Part shown: positions 29,286-38,250 of the stretch, in pieces | Position numbering within the stretch: position 1 is the first letter of the stretch | Layout of the letters: every line of letters starts with the position of its first letter | Origin: an uncultured Lachnospiraceae bacterium | GTDB lineage: Bacteria; Bacillota; Clostridia; Lachnospirales; Lachnospiraceae | Assembly (NCBI GenBank): GCA_934293375.1 | Contig: CAKQYS010000009.1 | Span: forward strand, 53,547-117,546 | Direction: 5' to 3' | Length of the DNA: 64,000 nt | Translations under genes and position numbers: made by a program | Notes under the pieces: generated by a model | The model's input: only the letters and a program-made list of their open reading frames with translations | Database searches by the model: none | Told to the model about the DNA's origin: nothing

Positions 29286-29331
29286 AAGAAAAGGAAAACG
29301 GTGTATCGGTCACCCGATATCACCGTTTTCC
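29286..29331 (-). terminator. Terminator overlapping the end of the membrane LuxR gene
   Basis: GGAAAACGGTG and CACCGTTTTCC (29293-29331) form a long hairpin interrupted by one unpaired base on each arm, with a T-rich run on the minus strand. It covers the stop codon of the gene ending at 29310. Confidence 0.75.
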
Positions 29332-30698
29332 TTCCAGCTGTAATAAAACTGCAGCAAGCCGATTCTGGCCTTGGTATTCGTCTTCTCATTCATGGATGTG
29401 ATATGCCGGTACAATGCGGCTCTTGATATAAACAACGAATCTGCAATATTCTGTACACTGTCATCGGAGTCCAGCAATGCCCGAAGCACATCACGCTCCC
29501 GCGGGGTCAATTTCCATGCTTTTGCAAAAGCATCGAACCTGTCTGTCCGAACTTCCTCTATTGCTGCCACAGCCGGTATCTCCCGCTGCCGTCTGGTGCC
29601 AAAAAACTGCAAAGCACTGATCCATACAAATAACAATAATACCACCACTGAAATCCGGACAATATCCGGTTTCGAAAACAGTACCGGATATAGGATGCCT
29701 ACAACACCCGCACCTATATTGTTTAGTACCCGTCCAAAACCTGCCCAAAATGCAGGGCATCTACTCCGTGCAGACATTTGCATAAAGACCGTTGTAAAAT
29801 ATACAACAAAAAATCCGGCAGACAAATAAAATACGATCACCCCGGTCATTAGGGAACCGTCGGATACGATCAGCAATATGCAGATTACCGACAACACCGT
29901 TACACTATACATGATGATATGCATATAATGTCTCTCCCGGACATCGTACAAGAATCCTGCCACCACCCCGCTTAATGCCAAAAACAATCTTGGCCACTGC
30001 CCGATATCCATATCCCCATTCGCATGATACAGCGTCACCACACTATCCAGTGTCGCAAAGATAAATGTCATACCCAGAATACAGCCGCTCACACATAGTA
30101 CACTTCTAATATCTATGTGTGTATCCTCCCGATCCATATCTAATCGCACCTGTGCCGATCCCCGCAAAAGACTTCGCTGAAAGCCTATCCATACCAGCCC
30201 CATCAGTACCCATACCGCTATCGCCAATATCTCTGTATGGATCAATGTATAATGAAGATACTGCAGTAACAACCCCAGTGCATAAGATAAACCTATCATA
30301 CCTGCCATATGTGCATCCTGTTTCCACTCTCCGGCTGCCAGCTCATAGGATGCTCCGCCAAGCATACCCAGTATCACAAACATCATACAGCCACATACAA
30401 GAACCTCTGTATAGGAAGTTCTCATATAAAGCAGAACCATACAGCATACAGCTGCAACAAATACAACTCCCTCTATGCCATACACACACCGGAGACTGCA
30501 TCTGTATTTCCTGACCAATGTATATAGACCGAATCCAAGCACACTGGCAGCCAGCACGATACTCTGCGCCCGCACCACACCTGCTGCATCCGTCAGATAT
30601 GCCATTTGACCATCAAAATAATATTCAATTCCGAGAAACAGGAAATGAAACAGCGCAAATAAACCCACTGTTATCTCTCGCCGGTGCATGTATTTCAT
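29310..30698 (-). CDS. Membrane-anchored LuxR-type transcriptional regulator
   Basis: A 462-residue protein with about twelve hydrophobic segments in the first 385 residues, shaped like an MFS transporter, joined to a C-terminal LuxR helix-turn-helix (LTPRERDVLRALLDSDDSVQ and SRAALYRHITSMNEKT). Such one-component regulators are thought to sense a membrane-associated or transported signal. The start overlaps the stop of the DUF3592 gene by four bases (ATGA), so the two are translated together. The target genes are not obvious; the BspA-like gene immediately downstream on the same strand is a candidate. Confidence 0.87.
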   Translation of the reverse strand: MKYMHRREITVGLFALFHFLFLGIEYYFDGQMAYLTDAAGVVRAQSIVLAASVLGFGLYTLVRKYRCSLRCVYGIEGVVFVAAVCCMVLLYMRTSYTEVLVCGCMMFVILGMLGGASYELAAGEWKQDAHMAGMIGLSYALGLLLQYLHYTLIHTEILAIAVWVLMGLVWIGFQRSLLRGSAQVRLDMDREDTHIDIRSVLCVSGCILGMTFIFATLDSVVTLYHANGDMDIGQWPRLFLALSGVVAGFLYDVRERHYMHIIMYSVTVLSVICILLIVSDGSLMTGVIVFYLSAGFFVVYFTTVFMQMSARSRCPAFWAGFGRVLNNIGAGVVGILYPVLFSKPDIVRISVVVLLLFVWISALQFFGTRRQREIPAVAAIEEVRTDRFDAFAKAWKLTPRERDVLRALLDSDDSVQNIADSLFISRAALYRHITSMNEKTNTKARIGLLQFYYSWKENGDIG

Positions 30699-31144
30699 AC
30701 CACAGCCCCTTTGTCAGAATTTTTAAAATGCAGCACAATGATCAAAACACCTATCGCAGCAAATGCACTTCCCATGATCAGCATAAGAATTACACCAAAT
30801 GTGGAACCTTCCGAAGACATAATATGGTTGGGATTGTCCGGATCATAAAATACCGTAACCTCATCTCCCTGTTTCATACCGGTCACAAAATATCCATATT
30901 CAATGCCTGAATACTGCTCACCGTTCTCTGTCTCATATCCCACATATACATCGTGGCATGTACGCAGATCCCCATCTGCATCCCGCTTCGTATATGTCTC
31001 AATCGATTCAATTGTTCCTGTGGTCGACAGCGCCCTTGCCATAAATTCATCTTTTGACTGTTTCAACACGAATGCTCCAATCAATATACCAATGCCGGCC
31101 ACTGCAAAAATAAAGCCCACCAGGAAATCAATCCGCTTATTCAT
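30695..31144 (-). CDS. DUF3592 membrane protein
   Basis: A 149-residue protein starting at ATG 31144 behind GGGGG. Two membrane helices (about residues 5-27 and 115-140) flank an extracellular or periplasm-facing beta domain with TGTIESIETY and VTVFYDPDNPNH, the recognisable DUF3592 core. Function unknown. Coupled by a four-base overlap to the membrane LuxR regulator, for which it may be an accessory sensor. Confidence 0.82.
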   Translation of the reverse strand: MNKRIDFLVGFIFAVAGIGILIGAFVLKQSKDEFMARALSTTGTIESIETYTKRDADGDLRTCHDVYVGYETENGEQYSGIEYGYFVTGMKQGDEVTVFYDPDNPNHIMSSEGSTFGVILMLIMGSAFAAIGVLIIVLHFKNSDKGAVV

Positions 31145-31159
31145 AGATACCCCCATCGT

Positions 31160-32140
31160 TTATAATAGCTGTTTTCGAAGCTCTGCGCCATCCTTCGCAC
31201 TTAAATATGCCGGTGCAATATCAAATACCGTCTTGCATCCGGTCTGTCCCTCCCGATATAATCTAAATGCAGCTCTCGCATACGCCACGAGCACACTGGC
31301 TGTAAACTCCGGATTTGAATCCAGCTTTAAGCTGTATTCAATGACATGATCATGTTCCTGTTTCCAACCGGTCTTACCGGAACGGATCACAAACCCACCG
31401 TGCGGAATACCACTATGCTTCTCCTTTAACTCCTCTTCACTGATAAAATGTACTGTTGTATCATAGTCTGCAAAATAATTCGGCATATTCTTGATCGTCT
31501 CTTCTACCTTGGCAGCATCAGCACCATCCTCAAGTACAACAAAACACTCCCTTGTATGCTTCTGTCTGGTGGTAAGTTCAGGATTCTCCCCTCTTCTGAC
31601 TGCATCTAATGCTGCCTCCACCGGTATCGTATACTGCTTGCCGTCCTTTACACCTTCTACACGGCGGATCGCATCCGAATGCCCCTGGCTGACACCCTTA
31701 CCCCAGAATGTATAATCTCGCCCTTCCGGCAGGATTGCATTTGCATACATACGGTTCAATGAGAACATACCCGGATCCCAGCCCACCGAAATGATTCCAA
31801 TATGACCGCTCTCCTTTGCAGCAGCATCCACATGATCATAATGCTCCGGAATGTTTGCATGTGTATCAAAACTGTCAACCACATTAAACATAGCCGCATA
31901 CTTCGGTGTCTGTTCAGGAAGATCTGTCGCACTGCCTCCACACAGGATCATAACATCTATCTTATCCTTCCACTGTGCAACATCTGCTACTGAGCATACC
32001 GCCGCATCCTTTGTCAATATTGAAACTGTCTCCGGCGCTCTTCTTGTAAATACCGCTGCCAGCTCCATGTCCGGATTCTGTTTGATCGCACATTCGATGC
32101 CTCTTCCCAGATTTCCATATCCTAAAATTCCAATTCTCAT
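31160..32140 (-). CDS. ddh: meso-Diaminopimelate dehydrogenase
   Basis: A 326-residue NADPH-dependent enzyme that makes meso-diaminopimelate directly from tetrahydrodipicolinate, the one-step variant of the lysine and peptidoglycan pathway. The Rossmann motif GILGYGNLGRGIE is at the N-terminus, and SVGWDPGMFSLNRMY and the FWGKGVSQGHSDAIRR block are family hallmarks. A GGAGGAAA ribosome site precedes the ATG. It appears to be a separate transcription unit; the gap to the DUF3592 gene is only 15 bases, so read-through is likely. Confidence 0.95.
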   Translation of the reverse strand: MRIGILGYGNLGRGIECAIKQNPDMELAAVFTRRAPETVSILTKDAAVCSVADVAQWKDKIDVMILCGGSATDLPEQTPKYAAMFNVVDSFDTHANIPEHYDHVDAAAKESGHIGIISVGWDPGMFSLNRMYANAILPEGRDYTFWGKGVSQGHSDAIRRVEGVKDGKQYTIPVEAALDAVRRGENPELTTRQKHTRECFVVLEDGADAAKVEETIKNMPNYFADYDTTVHFISEEELKEKHSGIPHGGFVIRSGKTGWKQEHDHVIEYSLKLDSNPEFTASVLVAYARAAFRLYREGQTGCKTVFDIAPAYLSAKDGAELRKQLL

Positions 32141-32231
32141 ACCCGTTTCCTCCTAATATTGGTAACTCGAAACAATTATAACATCTAAAAAAATCATGGT
32201 CAATTCTATTGCCGGCAATTTGCAAACTTAT

Positions 32232-32264
32232 AAAAATACCGGGCACCCATATGGGTACCCGGTA
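32232..32264 (-). terminator. Intrinsic terminator after clpP
   Basis: TACCGGG and CCCGGTA (32237-32264) around ACCCATATGGGT, followed on the minus strand by TTTTTA. It closes the two-gene T4CP-clpP unit. Confidence 0.82.
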
Positions 32265-32268
32265 CCGA

Positions 32269-32880
32269 TTAGATAATATTGCGAATGGCATCACACAATC
32301 CAAATTCGATTGCATCCTGTGCATTCATGAAATTATCAAATGATGTTGCGTCATCGATCTCCTCTTCCGTCTTTCCGGTATGCTTTACCAGAATTCCATT
32401 TGTGATCGACTTCGTTTCTAAAATAGACTCTGCCGTCTTTCGGATCGAGGTCGCGGATCCACCCATACCTCCCTGAATCAATGGTTCATGAATCATGCAC
32501 CGGCTATGAGGAAGGATGAAGCGCCGCCCCTTCTGACCACCGGCAAGGATCACCGCTGCCATAGAAGCCGCCATTCCTGTACAGTACATATTCACCGGTA
32601 CCTTTCCATCACAGGACTGTATGACATCATAGATTACCAGACCGGCATTCACGGATCCACCGGGTGAATTGATGTAAATATCGATTGGTTCATCGGACTG
32701 TGCAAGATAGAGAAACTCTGATACAAACGCATTTGCAGTTTCATCTGTGATCTCCCCTGTCAGAAACAGCTTTCTGTTCGTAAAGTGTACCGTCATCAGG
32801 GCGATCTCCCGAATACCGTTGCTCGACTCCTCTATTACTTCCGGAATCCATTGTGTGATATGTCTGACCTGATTGCTCAT
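32269..32880 (-). CDS. ClpP-family serine protease, alternative type
   Basis: A 203-residue ClpP-like protease. The oxyanion loop INSPGGSVNAG, the serine in GMAASMAA, the histidine in PHSRCMIHEPL and an aspartate in SFDNFMNAQDA give a full catalytic triad. Compared with housekeeping ClpP it lacks the usual propeptide block and the conserved DTDRDN helix reads DATSFDN, so it is a divergent paralog. The gene lies 16 bases downstream of the VirD4-like gene and is followed by a terminator, so the pair forms one operon, with no clpX or clpA nearby. Confidence 0.88.
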   Translation of the reverse strand: MSNQVRHITQWIPEVIEESSNGIREIALMTVHFTNRKLFLTGEITDETANAFVSEFLYLAQSDEPIDIYINSPGGSVNAGLVIYDVIQSCDGKVPVNMYCTGMAASMAAVILAGGQKGRRFILPHSRCMIHEPLIQGGMGGSATSIRKTAESILETKSITNGILVKHTGKTEEEIDDATSFDNFMNAQDAIEFGLCDAIRNII

Positions 32881-32896
32881 ACTTACATCCCTCCTG

Positions 32897-34177
32897 TTAT
32901 TGTCTTTCTACACGGCGGTCCACATTCTTATTGTCTGCAGCCACCATCACTTCCTGATACAATGGATCATTCAGGATCTGATATCGTCTTGCAATCACCG
33001 GATCGGATCCCCGCCGAAATACCATAACCTGTTCCAGTGGCATATTCAAAACCTTATGTACCGGCTTGTTGATCCGCTGCGATATGTTCTGGCAGGTTCT
33101 CAAATCCATGCCACCCATGTAGATATAGGTATCACAATTATTGATTATGGTAACTGCAGCAGCTTCACCATACATGGCTGACAACTGTGATTCCGACTGC
33201 AACAGCATCGTAACGCTGATCCCGGCAGCACGGAATATGCTGATGTATTCCTCAAAATCACAGATCCTGCTGCCACATGCAAAATCATCGCAGATGATAT
33301 GTACCGGGACCGGCAGCCTGCCACAAGCCAAATGCTGCGATATCTCAAACAATTCCCGGAACATATCCGAATACATCAAATTGATGAAATTCTGCAGGCT
33401 CTTATTCATCGGTGAAGTTGTGATAAATAAGGCCGTCTTCTGAATACCGAATGCAGCAAACTTGACTCTCTTCCTTTTTCTCATAATCGTGATAATGTCA
33501 TCAGAAAAAATCTTGTCCAATGCACTATTTACAATAGAGAAAATACAGGATGCCGTCCTCGGAGCCAGATTCTTGACAGTCTTCCACAGTTCTGAAGCAA
33601 GATTGCCCGGCTTGTTGATCGCATAGTAGGTAAACTCTGTATCCAGGCTGGTAGACATCAGATTACCGGAACCATCCAGTGCCAGATCCTGATGCAGCGC
33701 AATCACTTCCGAAAAACTGGGTCGTCTCTTCCTTTCGGCTGCCTGCAGCCTGACCAAAGCAATCTCAGCCGCAAGGACGCTCGTGGCGCTGTCGTTCCAA
33801 TAAGGATCCGGATCACCTGTCAATGTCTTGCTGCCCCCGACAATCAGGTTTCTCGCTGTCTGGATGACATCTCTGTCTGAATGAATAAAATCCATCGGAT
33901 CATATCCTATTGTACATTGCTTCGGATGAGAAAAATCAAGATCTATGACTTCGTATCCACGAGACACGAACATATTGCCAAATTTCTTGACTAAATCTCT
34001 TTTTGCCATCGGAACCACCACACTTGAATTCATGGTATGTACCAGTCTGGAATATGCATTTGAATAGCTCTTTCCACATCCGGTCGGTCCGACGACAATT
34101 TCATTCAGGTTCACACCCGTCTGTTCAAAATCTGCCGGCACCACATAGCCTTCTGCCAAACAACTCATATCCGTCAT
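32897..34177 (-). CDS. Orphan VirD4/TraG-like type IV coupling ATPase
   Basis: A 426-residue soluble protein with Walker A VGPTGCGKSYS near residue 35, Walker B VHIICDDFACG and a MLLQSESQLSAMYG segment typical of TraG/VirD4 coupling proteins. It lacks the N-terminal membrane helices of true coupling proteins, and no relaxase, VirB4 or other conjugation gene is near. It is co-transcribed with a ClpP-like protease. The pairing suggests an AAA+-like motor feeding a protease chamber or a leftover of a conjugative element; the first is only an idea. Confidence 0.82.
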   Translation of the reverse strand: MTDMSCLAEGYVVPADFEQTGVNLNEIVVGPTGCGKSYSNAYSRLVHTMNSSVVVPMAKRDLVKKFGNMFVSRGYEVIDLDFSHPKQCTIGYDPMDFIHSDRDVIQTARNLIVGGSKTLTGDPDPYWNDSATSVLAAEIALVRLQAAERKRRPSFSEVIALHQDLALDGSGNLMSTSLDTEFTYYAINKPGNLASELWKTVKNLAPRTASCIFSIVNSALDKIFSDDIITIMRKRKRVKFAAFGIQKTALFITTSPMNKSLQNFINLMYSDMFRELFEISQHLACGRLPVPVHIICDDFACGSRICDFEEYISIFRAAGISVTMLLQSESQLSAMYGEAAAVTIINNCDTYIYMGGMDLRTCQNISQRINKPVHKVLNMPLEQVMVFRRGSDPVIARRYQILNDPLYQEVMVAADNKNVDRRVERQ

Positions 34178-34267
34178 GTTATCTGCCTCCTTTTTGTTGC
34201 ATCATGTATGCTCATTATAGGCAGTTTTGAAATAGATATCTATGAACCTGTAGTTAAAAAATACATA

Positions 34268-35824
34268 TTACACTGTCAGGATACTGTACTCCTCCAGATT
34301 CCATACCTTCGTAACAATATCTGAATAGAATTCCGGCTCATGACATACCAATAGAACCGATCCGTGATATTCCTTTAATGCCCGTTTCAATTCCTCCTTT
34401 GCATCAATGTCCAAATGATTGGTCGGCTCATCTAAGATCAACAGATTCGTCTCCTGATTGATCAGCTTGCACAATCGGACCTTCGCCTGTTCGCCACCAC
34501 TTAGCACCTTGACCTTACTCTCAATATGCTTCGTTGTCAGTCCACATTTGGCAAGTGCAGAACGCACCTCATACTGCGTGTATCCCGGAAACTCCTGCCA
34601 GATCTCTTCTATACAGGTATTGTCAGTACCTTCCATTTCCTGTTCAAAATATCCCTTATACAGATAATCTCCCAGCTCCACCGAACCGGATACAGCAGGA
34701 ACGATTCCAAGCAGACTCTTTAAGAGTGTACTCTTACCAATTCCATTCGTACCTGTAAGTGCAATTTTTTCGCCACGCTCCATACGGAGATTGATCGGTT
34801 TCGAAAGCGGTGTCTTTTGATCATATCCAATCACAAGATCCTCTGTTTCAAACAACATCTTTCCGGAAGCTCTTGCTTCTTTAAAATGAAACTCCGGCTT
34901 CGGGCGTTCCTTCGCCAGCTCAATGACCTCCATCTTATCTAATTTCTTCTGCCTTGACATTGCCATATTTCTTGTCGCCACACGGGCTTTATTCCGTGCA
35001 ACAAAATCCTTCAACTCGCTGATCTCCTGCTGCTGTTTGCGGTAAGCGGCCTCCTGCTGCGCCTTTTTTGCCTCATACACCTCTAAAAACTTGTCATAAT
35101 CACCCACATAGCGATTCAATTCCTGATTCTCCATATGATAAATGATATTGACAACATCATTCAAAAACGGAATATCATGACTGATCAGAATAAAAGCGTT
35201 TTCATATTCCTGCAGATATCGTTTCAGCCATGCGATATGCTCCGCATCCAGATAATTTGTCGGTTCATCCAGCAACAGGATCTCCGGTTTCTCCAGCAAC
35301 AGCTTCGCGAGCAGTACCTTGGTACGCTGCCCGCCGCTCAGGTCCGTCACATCATGGTCAAGTCCCAGCTCCAAAAGCCCGAGTGCTCTTGCCACCTGCT
35401 CCACCTTAGCATCAATCATATAGAAATCGTGGTTCGTCAACAGATCCTGCAAGGTTCCAACCTCTTCCAGCATTTCCGTGATCTCTTCCTCACCGGCATC
35501 TGCCATGTCTTCATAAATCTGATTGATCTTTTCTTCCATCTCAAATAAATACGAAAACGCCGACTTCAGCGCTGATTCGATCGTCATCCCCTTCTGCAGC
35601 ACTGCATGCTGATCAAGATATCCAACCCGCACATGCTTATTCCATTCTATTTTACCCTCGTCCGGTGCCAGTGTTCCTGTCACGATATTCATAAAGGTAC
35701 TCTTTCCCTCGCCGTTGGCACCGACCAGTCCAATATGTTCTCCCGGCAGCAGCCTGAATGAAACATCATGAAAGATTGCCCTGTCTCCAAATCCGTGTGT
35801 CAAATTCTCTACATTTAAAATCAT
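34268..35824 (-). CDS. ABC-F family ATP-binding protein
   Basis: A 518-residue protein starting at ATG 35824 (GAGG eight bases upstream). Two ABC domains are present with Walker A GANGEGKST and GTNGIGKST, signatures LSGGQRTKV and LSGGEQAKV, Walker B ILLLDEPTNYLD and LLILDEPTNHLD, and the connecting linker (about residues 235-300) rich in K, Q and A. No membrane domain, as in ABC-F factors that act on the ribosome in translation or antibiotic protection. The Ettal-like/YdiF type is the closest general match; whether it gives resistance cannot be told. Confidence 0.9.
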   Translation of the reverse strand: MILNVENLTHGFGDRAIFHDVSFRLLPGEHIGLVGANGEGKSTFMNIVTGTLAPDEGKIEWNKHVRVGYLDQHAVLQKGMTIESALKSAFSYLFEMEEKINQIYEDMADAGEEEITEMLEEVGTLQDLLTNHDFYMIDAKVEQVARALGLLELGLDHDVTDLSGGQRTKVLLAKLLLEKPEILLLDEPTNYLDAEHIAWLKRYLQEYENAFILISHDIPFLNDVVNIIYHMENQELNRYVGDYDKFLEVYEAKKAQQEAAYRKQQQEISELKDFVARNKARVATRNMAMSRQKKLDKMEVIELAKERPKPEFHFKEARASGKMLFETEDLVIGYDQKTPLSKPINLRMERGEKIALTGTNGIGKSTLLKSLLGIVPAVSGSVELGDYLYKGYFEQEMEGTDNTCIEEIWQEFPGYTQYEVRSALAKCGLTTKHIESKVKVLSGGEQAKVRLCKLINQETNLLILDEPTNHLDIDAKEELKRALKEYHGSVLLVCHEPEFYSDIVTKVWNLEEYSILTV

Positions 35825-36016
35825 AATCGTATCCTCTTCCCGGCACGCTTTTAAACAGATGCCCCATGCGCCCATGTTTCTGTCACTATGCCATTCAATA
35901 TGTATGCCAATTAAATCATAGAATAAGCGGCATTGCAATCATTTTCTTACGCTTGACCATGTCATATAAAGAAACTATAATGTGAATAATATTTTAATAT
36001 TATGAGGAGATTATCT

Positions 36017-38200
36017 ATGTTATGTAACCAATGTGGAAATGAAATTCCAGAAAACGCAAACTATTGTCCAATATGCGGTGCACCTTTATCCACGGTATCT
36101 GCTGCTACACCCGACAACAAAGAGTCACCATCCGGCAATCATAAAAATACGAAGGTGGCATTGCTCGCTGTGCTGGGACTAGTCCTGATCGCAATCTGTA
36201 GCTTCGGATACATTTTCCTGCAAGGTGGAAGATCTAAGGATAAGGTAGTTGCACAATTTGAACAGGCATTTAATGATCAGGATGACCAGACAATCATCAA
36301 GTTAATGTTTCCAAAAGATCAACGCGAAGCAGCCACAGATTATTCCAATGCGTTGTTAAGCCGCATCCAAAGTTATCACGAAACCGTCGGTACGATCACA
36401 ATTTCTATTGCAGACGAAGCGGACATGGCCTCTGCTCCTGATGCGATAGAAACCAGTATAAAGGACCTGCTGTCTCAATACCAAATCCCATATGACTCTT
36501 TCGTATTAGCAAACATGCAGCTCACATACGAAAAGGAGGTCACCGACCAGCAGACACTGAAAAAACTAAACCAGATCATATTTTATCAGACAAACAACAA
36601 ATGGTACATACTTCCATGGAGTGTGGATTACATCATAGAGTGTCGACAGAATGCAGACATACAGACCGCTACGGCCATTGGAACTGCTCTGTCCACCTGT
36701 GCATCCACAGAAGATGTCTACAACAGCCTGCTGCCATTTGCATACTCAGTGATTCCAATGTCCGAAGTAAAATATCTGCCCGAAATATTTCAACAGTCAT
36801 TGACAGCATGTCTTGGATGTTCCCCGGAAGAACTCACGATTCAGCACAACGCTGACGGTGCAACCGGCTTCGCCTTTATGCTGGATGCATCCACGAATCA
36901 GTTCCATGTATATATTTCAAATGGACAGTATATGAATGCATGGGATGTACTGCCGGTCATGGATGCCGGATATGTATCCGGTGAGGTCACAACCGGCACA
37001 GACAAGATTGCTGCAACCTCATGCTGTTATGCACGATTGATCAGTGGTGAATCCCCAATGCTCGGATACTGGCAAGCAGATGGTGCAGGCATCTATATCG
37101 GATATAATACCAGTGGTGGGGCAGAAGGACTCGCAGTTTATTATACATTTGCCACACCGCCATATGAAAAATATGAGTATTACGGCATCATGTCCCCGCT
37201 TTTGGGCTGGACCATGTCCGGTGGGAACGGCTATCTGAGTCTGTCACGCTATGAAGGGGCTGAGTCCTATACGCTTACGCTAAATGAAGATGGAACCATC
37301 TTATTGCACACAGATGCAGCAAATTCTATACTGACACCATCCAGCATCACACCGGATATCCGTAATCAATTTGTCGGTGCATGGATCAGTGATGCTGCCG
37401 AGAATTCTTCCATCGGAGAAGAGCTCAATTTAACAGTATGTACCTCTTGTGGATATTTACATACAGATACATATGCCGATACCTTTCATGGCGGGCTTCC
37501 ATTTGTAGAGCTATATGACGGCACACACATCCATTATATCTGGCCGGATACCGGCTTATATATAGAAGGTGCTGAATCAGGCTGGAATGGTGTTGAATAT
37601 GGTTTGAATGCAGATGGCAGTCTGAGCGGTGGTGACTATCGGCACGGCGGTGGTGGCGGGTTCGTCTACCATTACATCAAGGCGGATTCAGAACAGGGTG
37701 CTGCACTCAAACAGGTACTCCCTGCACTCAATGCATATACCGCCTATCTTGGGACGAATATAATCAACTACCAATATGCACTTATTTATATCAATGAAGA
37801 TGCTGTACCTGAATTATACTGTAGTGCCAAAGACATGTCTGATAGATTCATTCTTGCATACAACCAAAAGAAAGACAAGGCCATTTCCATTGCGTCAGGC
37901 GGCTTTGGGGATGTATTCAGCTATCGGGAGCGTGAAGGAATTATATTTATGTATCATGGCATGCACCAGTATGCATCCAGAGCATACTACCAATTATCAA
38001 AGAATGGTACAAAATGCAAGCTGCTCTCCAGTGCATCTGCTATTGATATCGGTACCGGAGAGTATGCAGATTTTATGATTGATGATCAACCGGTTGATGA
38101 ACAGGCCTTTCGCGACTATGACAAAAAATACGGTGAATTAAAAGCTTGTGGTGACTGTACCTTATACAACAGCATCGCCGATGCTTATAACGGAGATTGA
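36017..38200 (+). CDS. Zinc-ribbon membrane protein with large extracellular part
   Basis: A 727-residue protein starting at ATG 36017 after AGGAG. A zinc ribbon CNQCGNEIPENANYCPICG occupies the first 25 residues, a membrane helix follows at about 45-66, and the remaining 660 residues are outside. The extracellular part has several repeated beta units of unknown type and includes a glycine-rich HGGGGGFVYHY segment. The family is not recognised. Such zinc-ribbon anchored proteins are common in Clostridia and are often envelope-stress sensors, but no function is claimed. Confidence 0.75.
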   Translation: MLCNQCGNEIPENANYCPICGAPLSTVSAATPDNKESPSGNHKNTKVALLAVLGLVLIAICSFGYIFLQGGRSKDKVVAQFEQAFNDQDDQTIIKLMFPKDQREAATDYSNALLSRIQSYHETVGTITISIADEADMASAPDAIETSIKDLLSQYQIPYDSFVLANMQLTYEKEVTDQQTLKKLNQIIFYQTNNKWYILPWSVDYIIECRQNADIQTATAIGTALSTCASTEDVYNSLLPFAYSVIPMSEVKYLPEIFQQSLTACLGCSPEELTIQHNADGATGFAFMLDASTNQFHVYISNGQYMNAWDVLPVMDAGYVSGEVTTGTDKIAATSCCYARLISGESPMLGYWQADGAGIYIGYNTSGGAEGLAVYYTFATPPYEKYEYYGIMSPLLGWTMSGGNGYLSLSRYEGAESYTLTLNEDGTILLHTDAANSILTPSSITPDIRNQFVGAWISDAAENSSIGEELNLTVCTSCGYLHTDTYADTFHGGLPFVELYDGTHIHYIWPDTGLYIEGAESGWNGVEYGLNADGSLSGGDYRHGGGGGFVYHYIKADSEQGAALKQVLPALNAYTAYLGTNIINYQYALIYINEDAVPELYCSAKDMSDRFILAYNQKKDKAISIASGGFGDVFSYREREGIIFMYHGMHQYASRAYYQLSKNGTKCKLLSSASAIDIGTGEYADFMIDDQPVDEQAFRDYDKKYGELKACGDCTLYNSIADAYNGD

Positions 38201-38219
38201 TCTCCTATCATATCACAAG

Positions 38220-38250
38220 GGCAGAAGATTCACTACTCGAATCTTCTGCC
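38220..38250. terminator. Hairpin between convergent genes
   Basis: GGCAGAAGATTC (38220-38231) pairs perfectly with GAATCTTCTGCC (38239-38250). The stem overlaps the end of the histidine kinase gene; T tracts are poor on both sides, so termination strength is uncertain. Confidence 0.6.

Noticed and set aside
32897..34177. Window part of an integrative conjugative element because of the VirD4-like gene
   Set aside because: No relaxase, VirB4, integrase or attachment site in the neighbourhood; flanking genes (ddh, ABC-F) are chromosomal.
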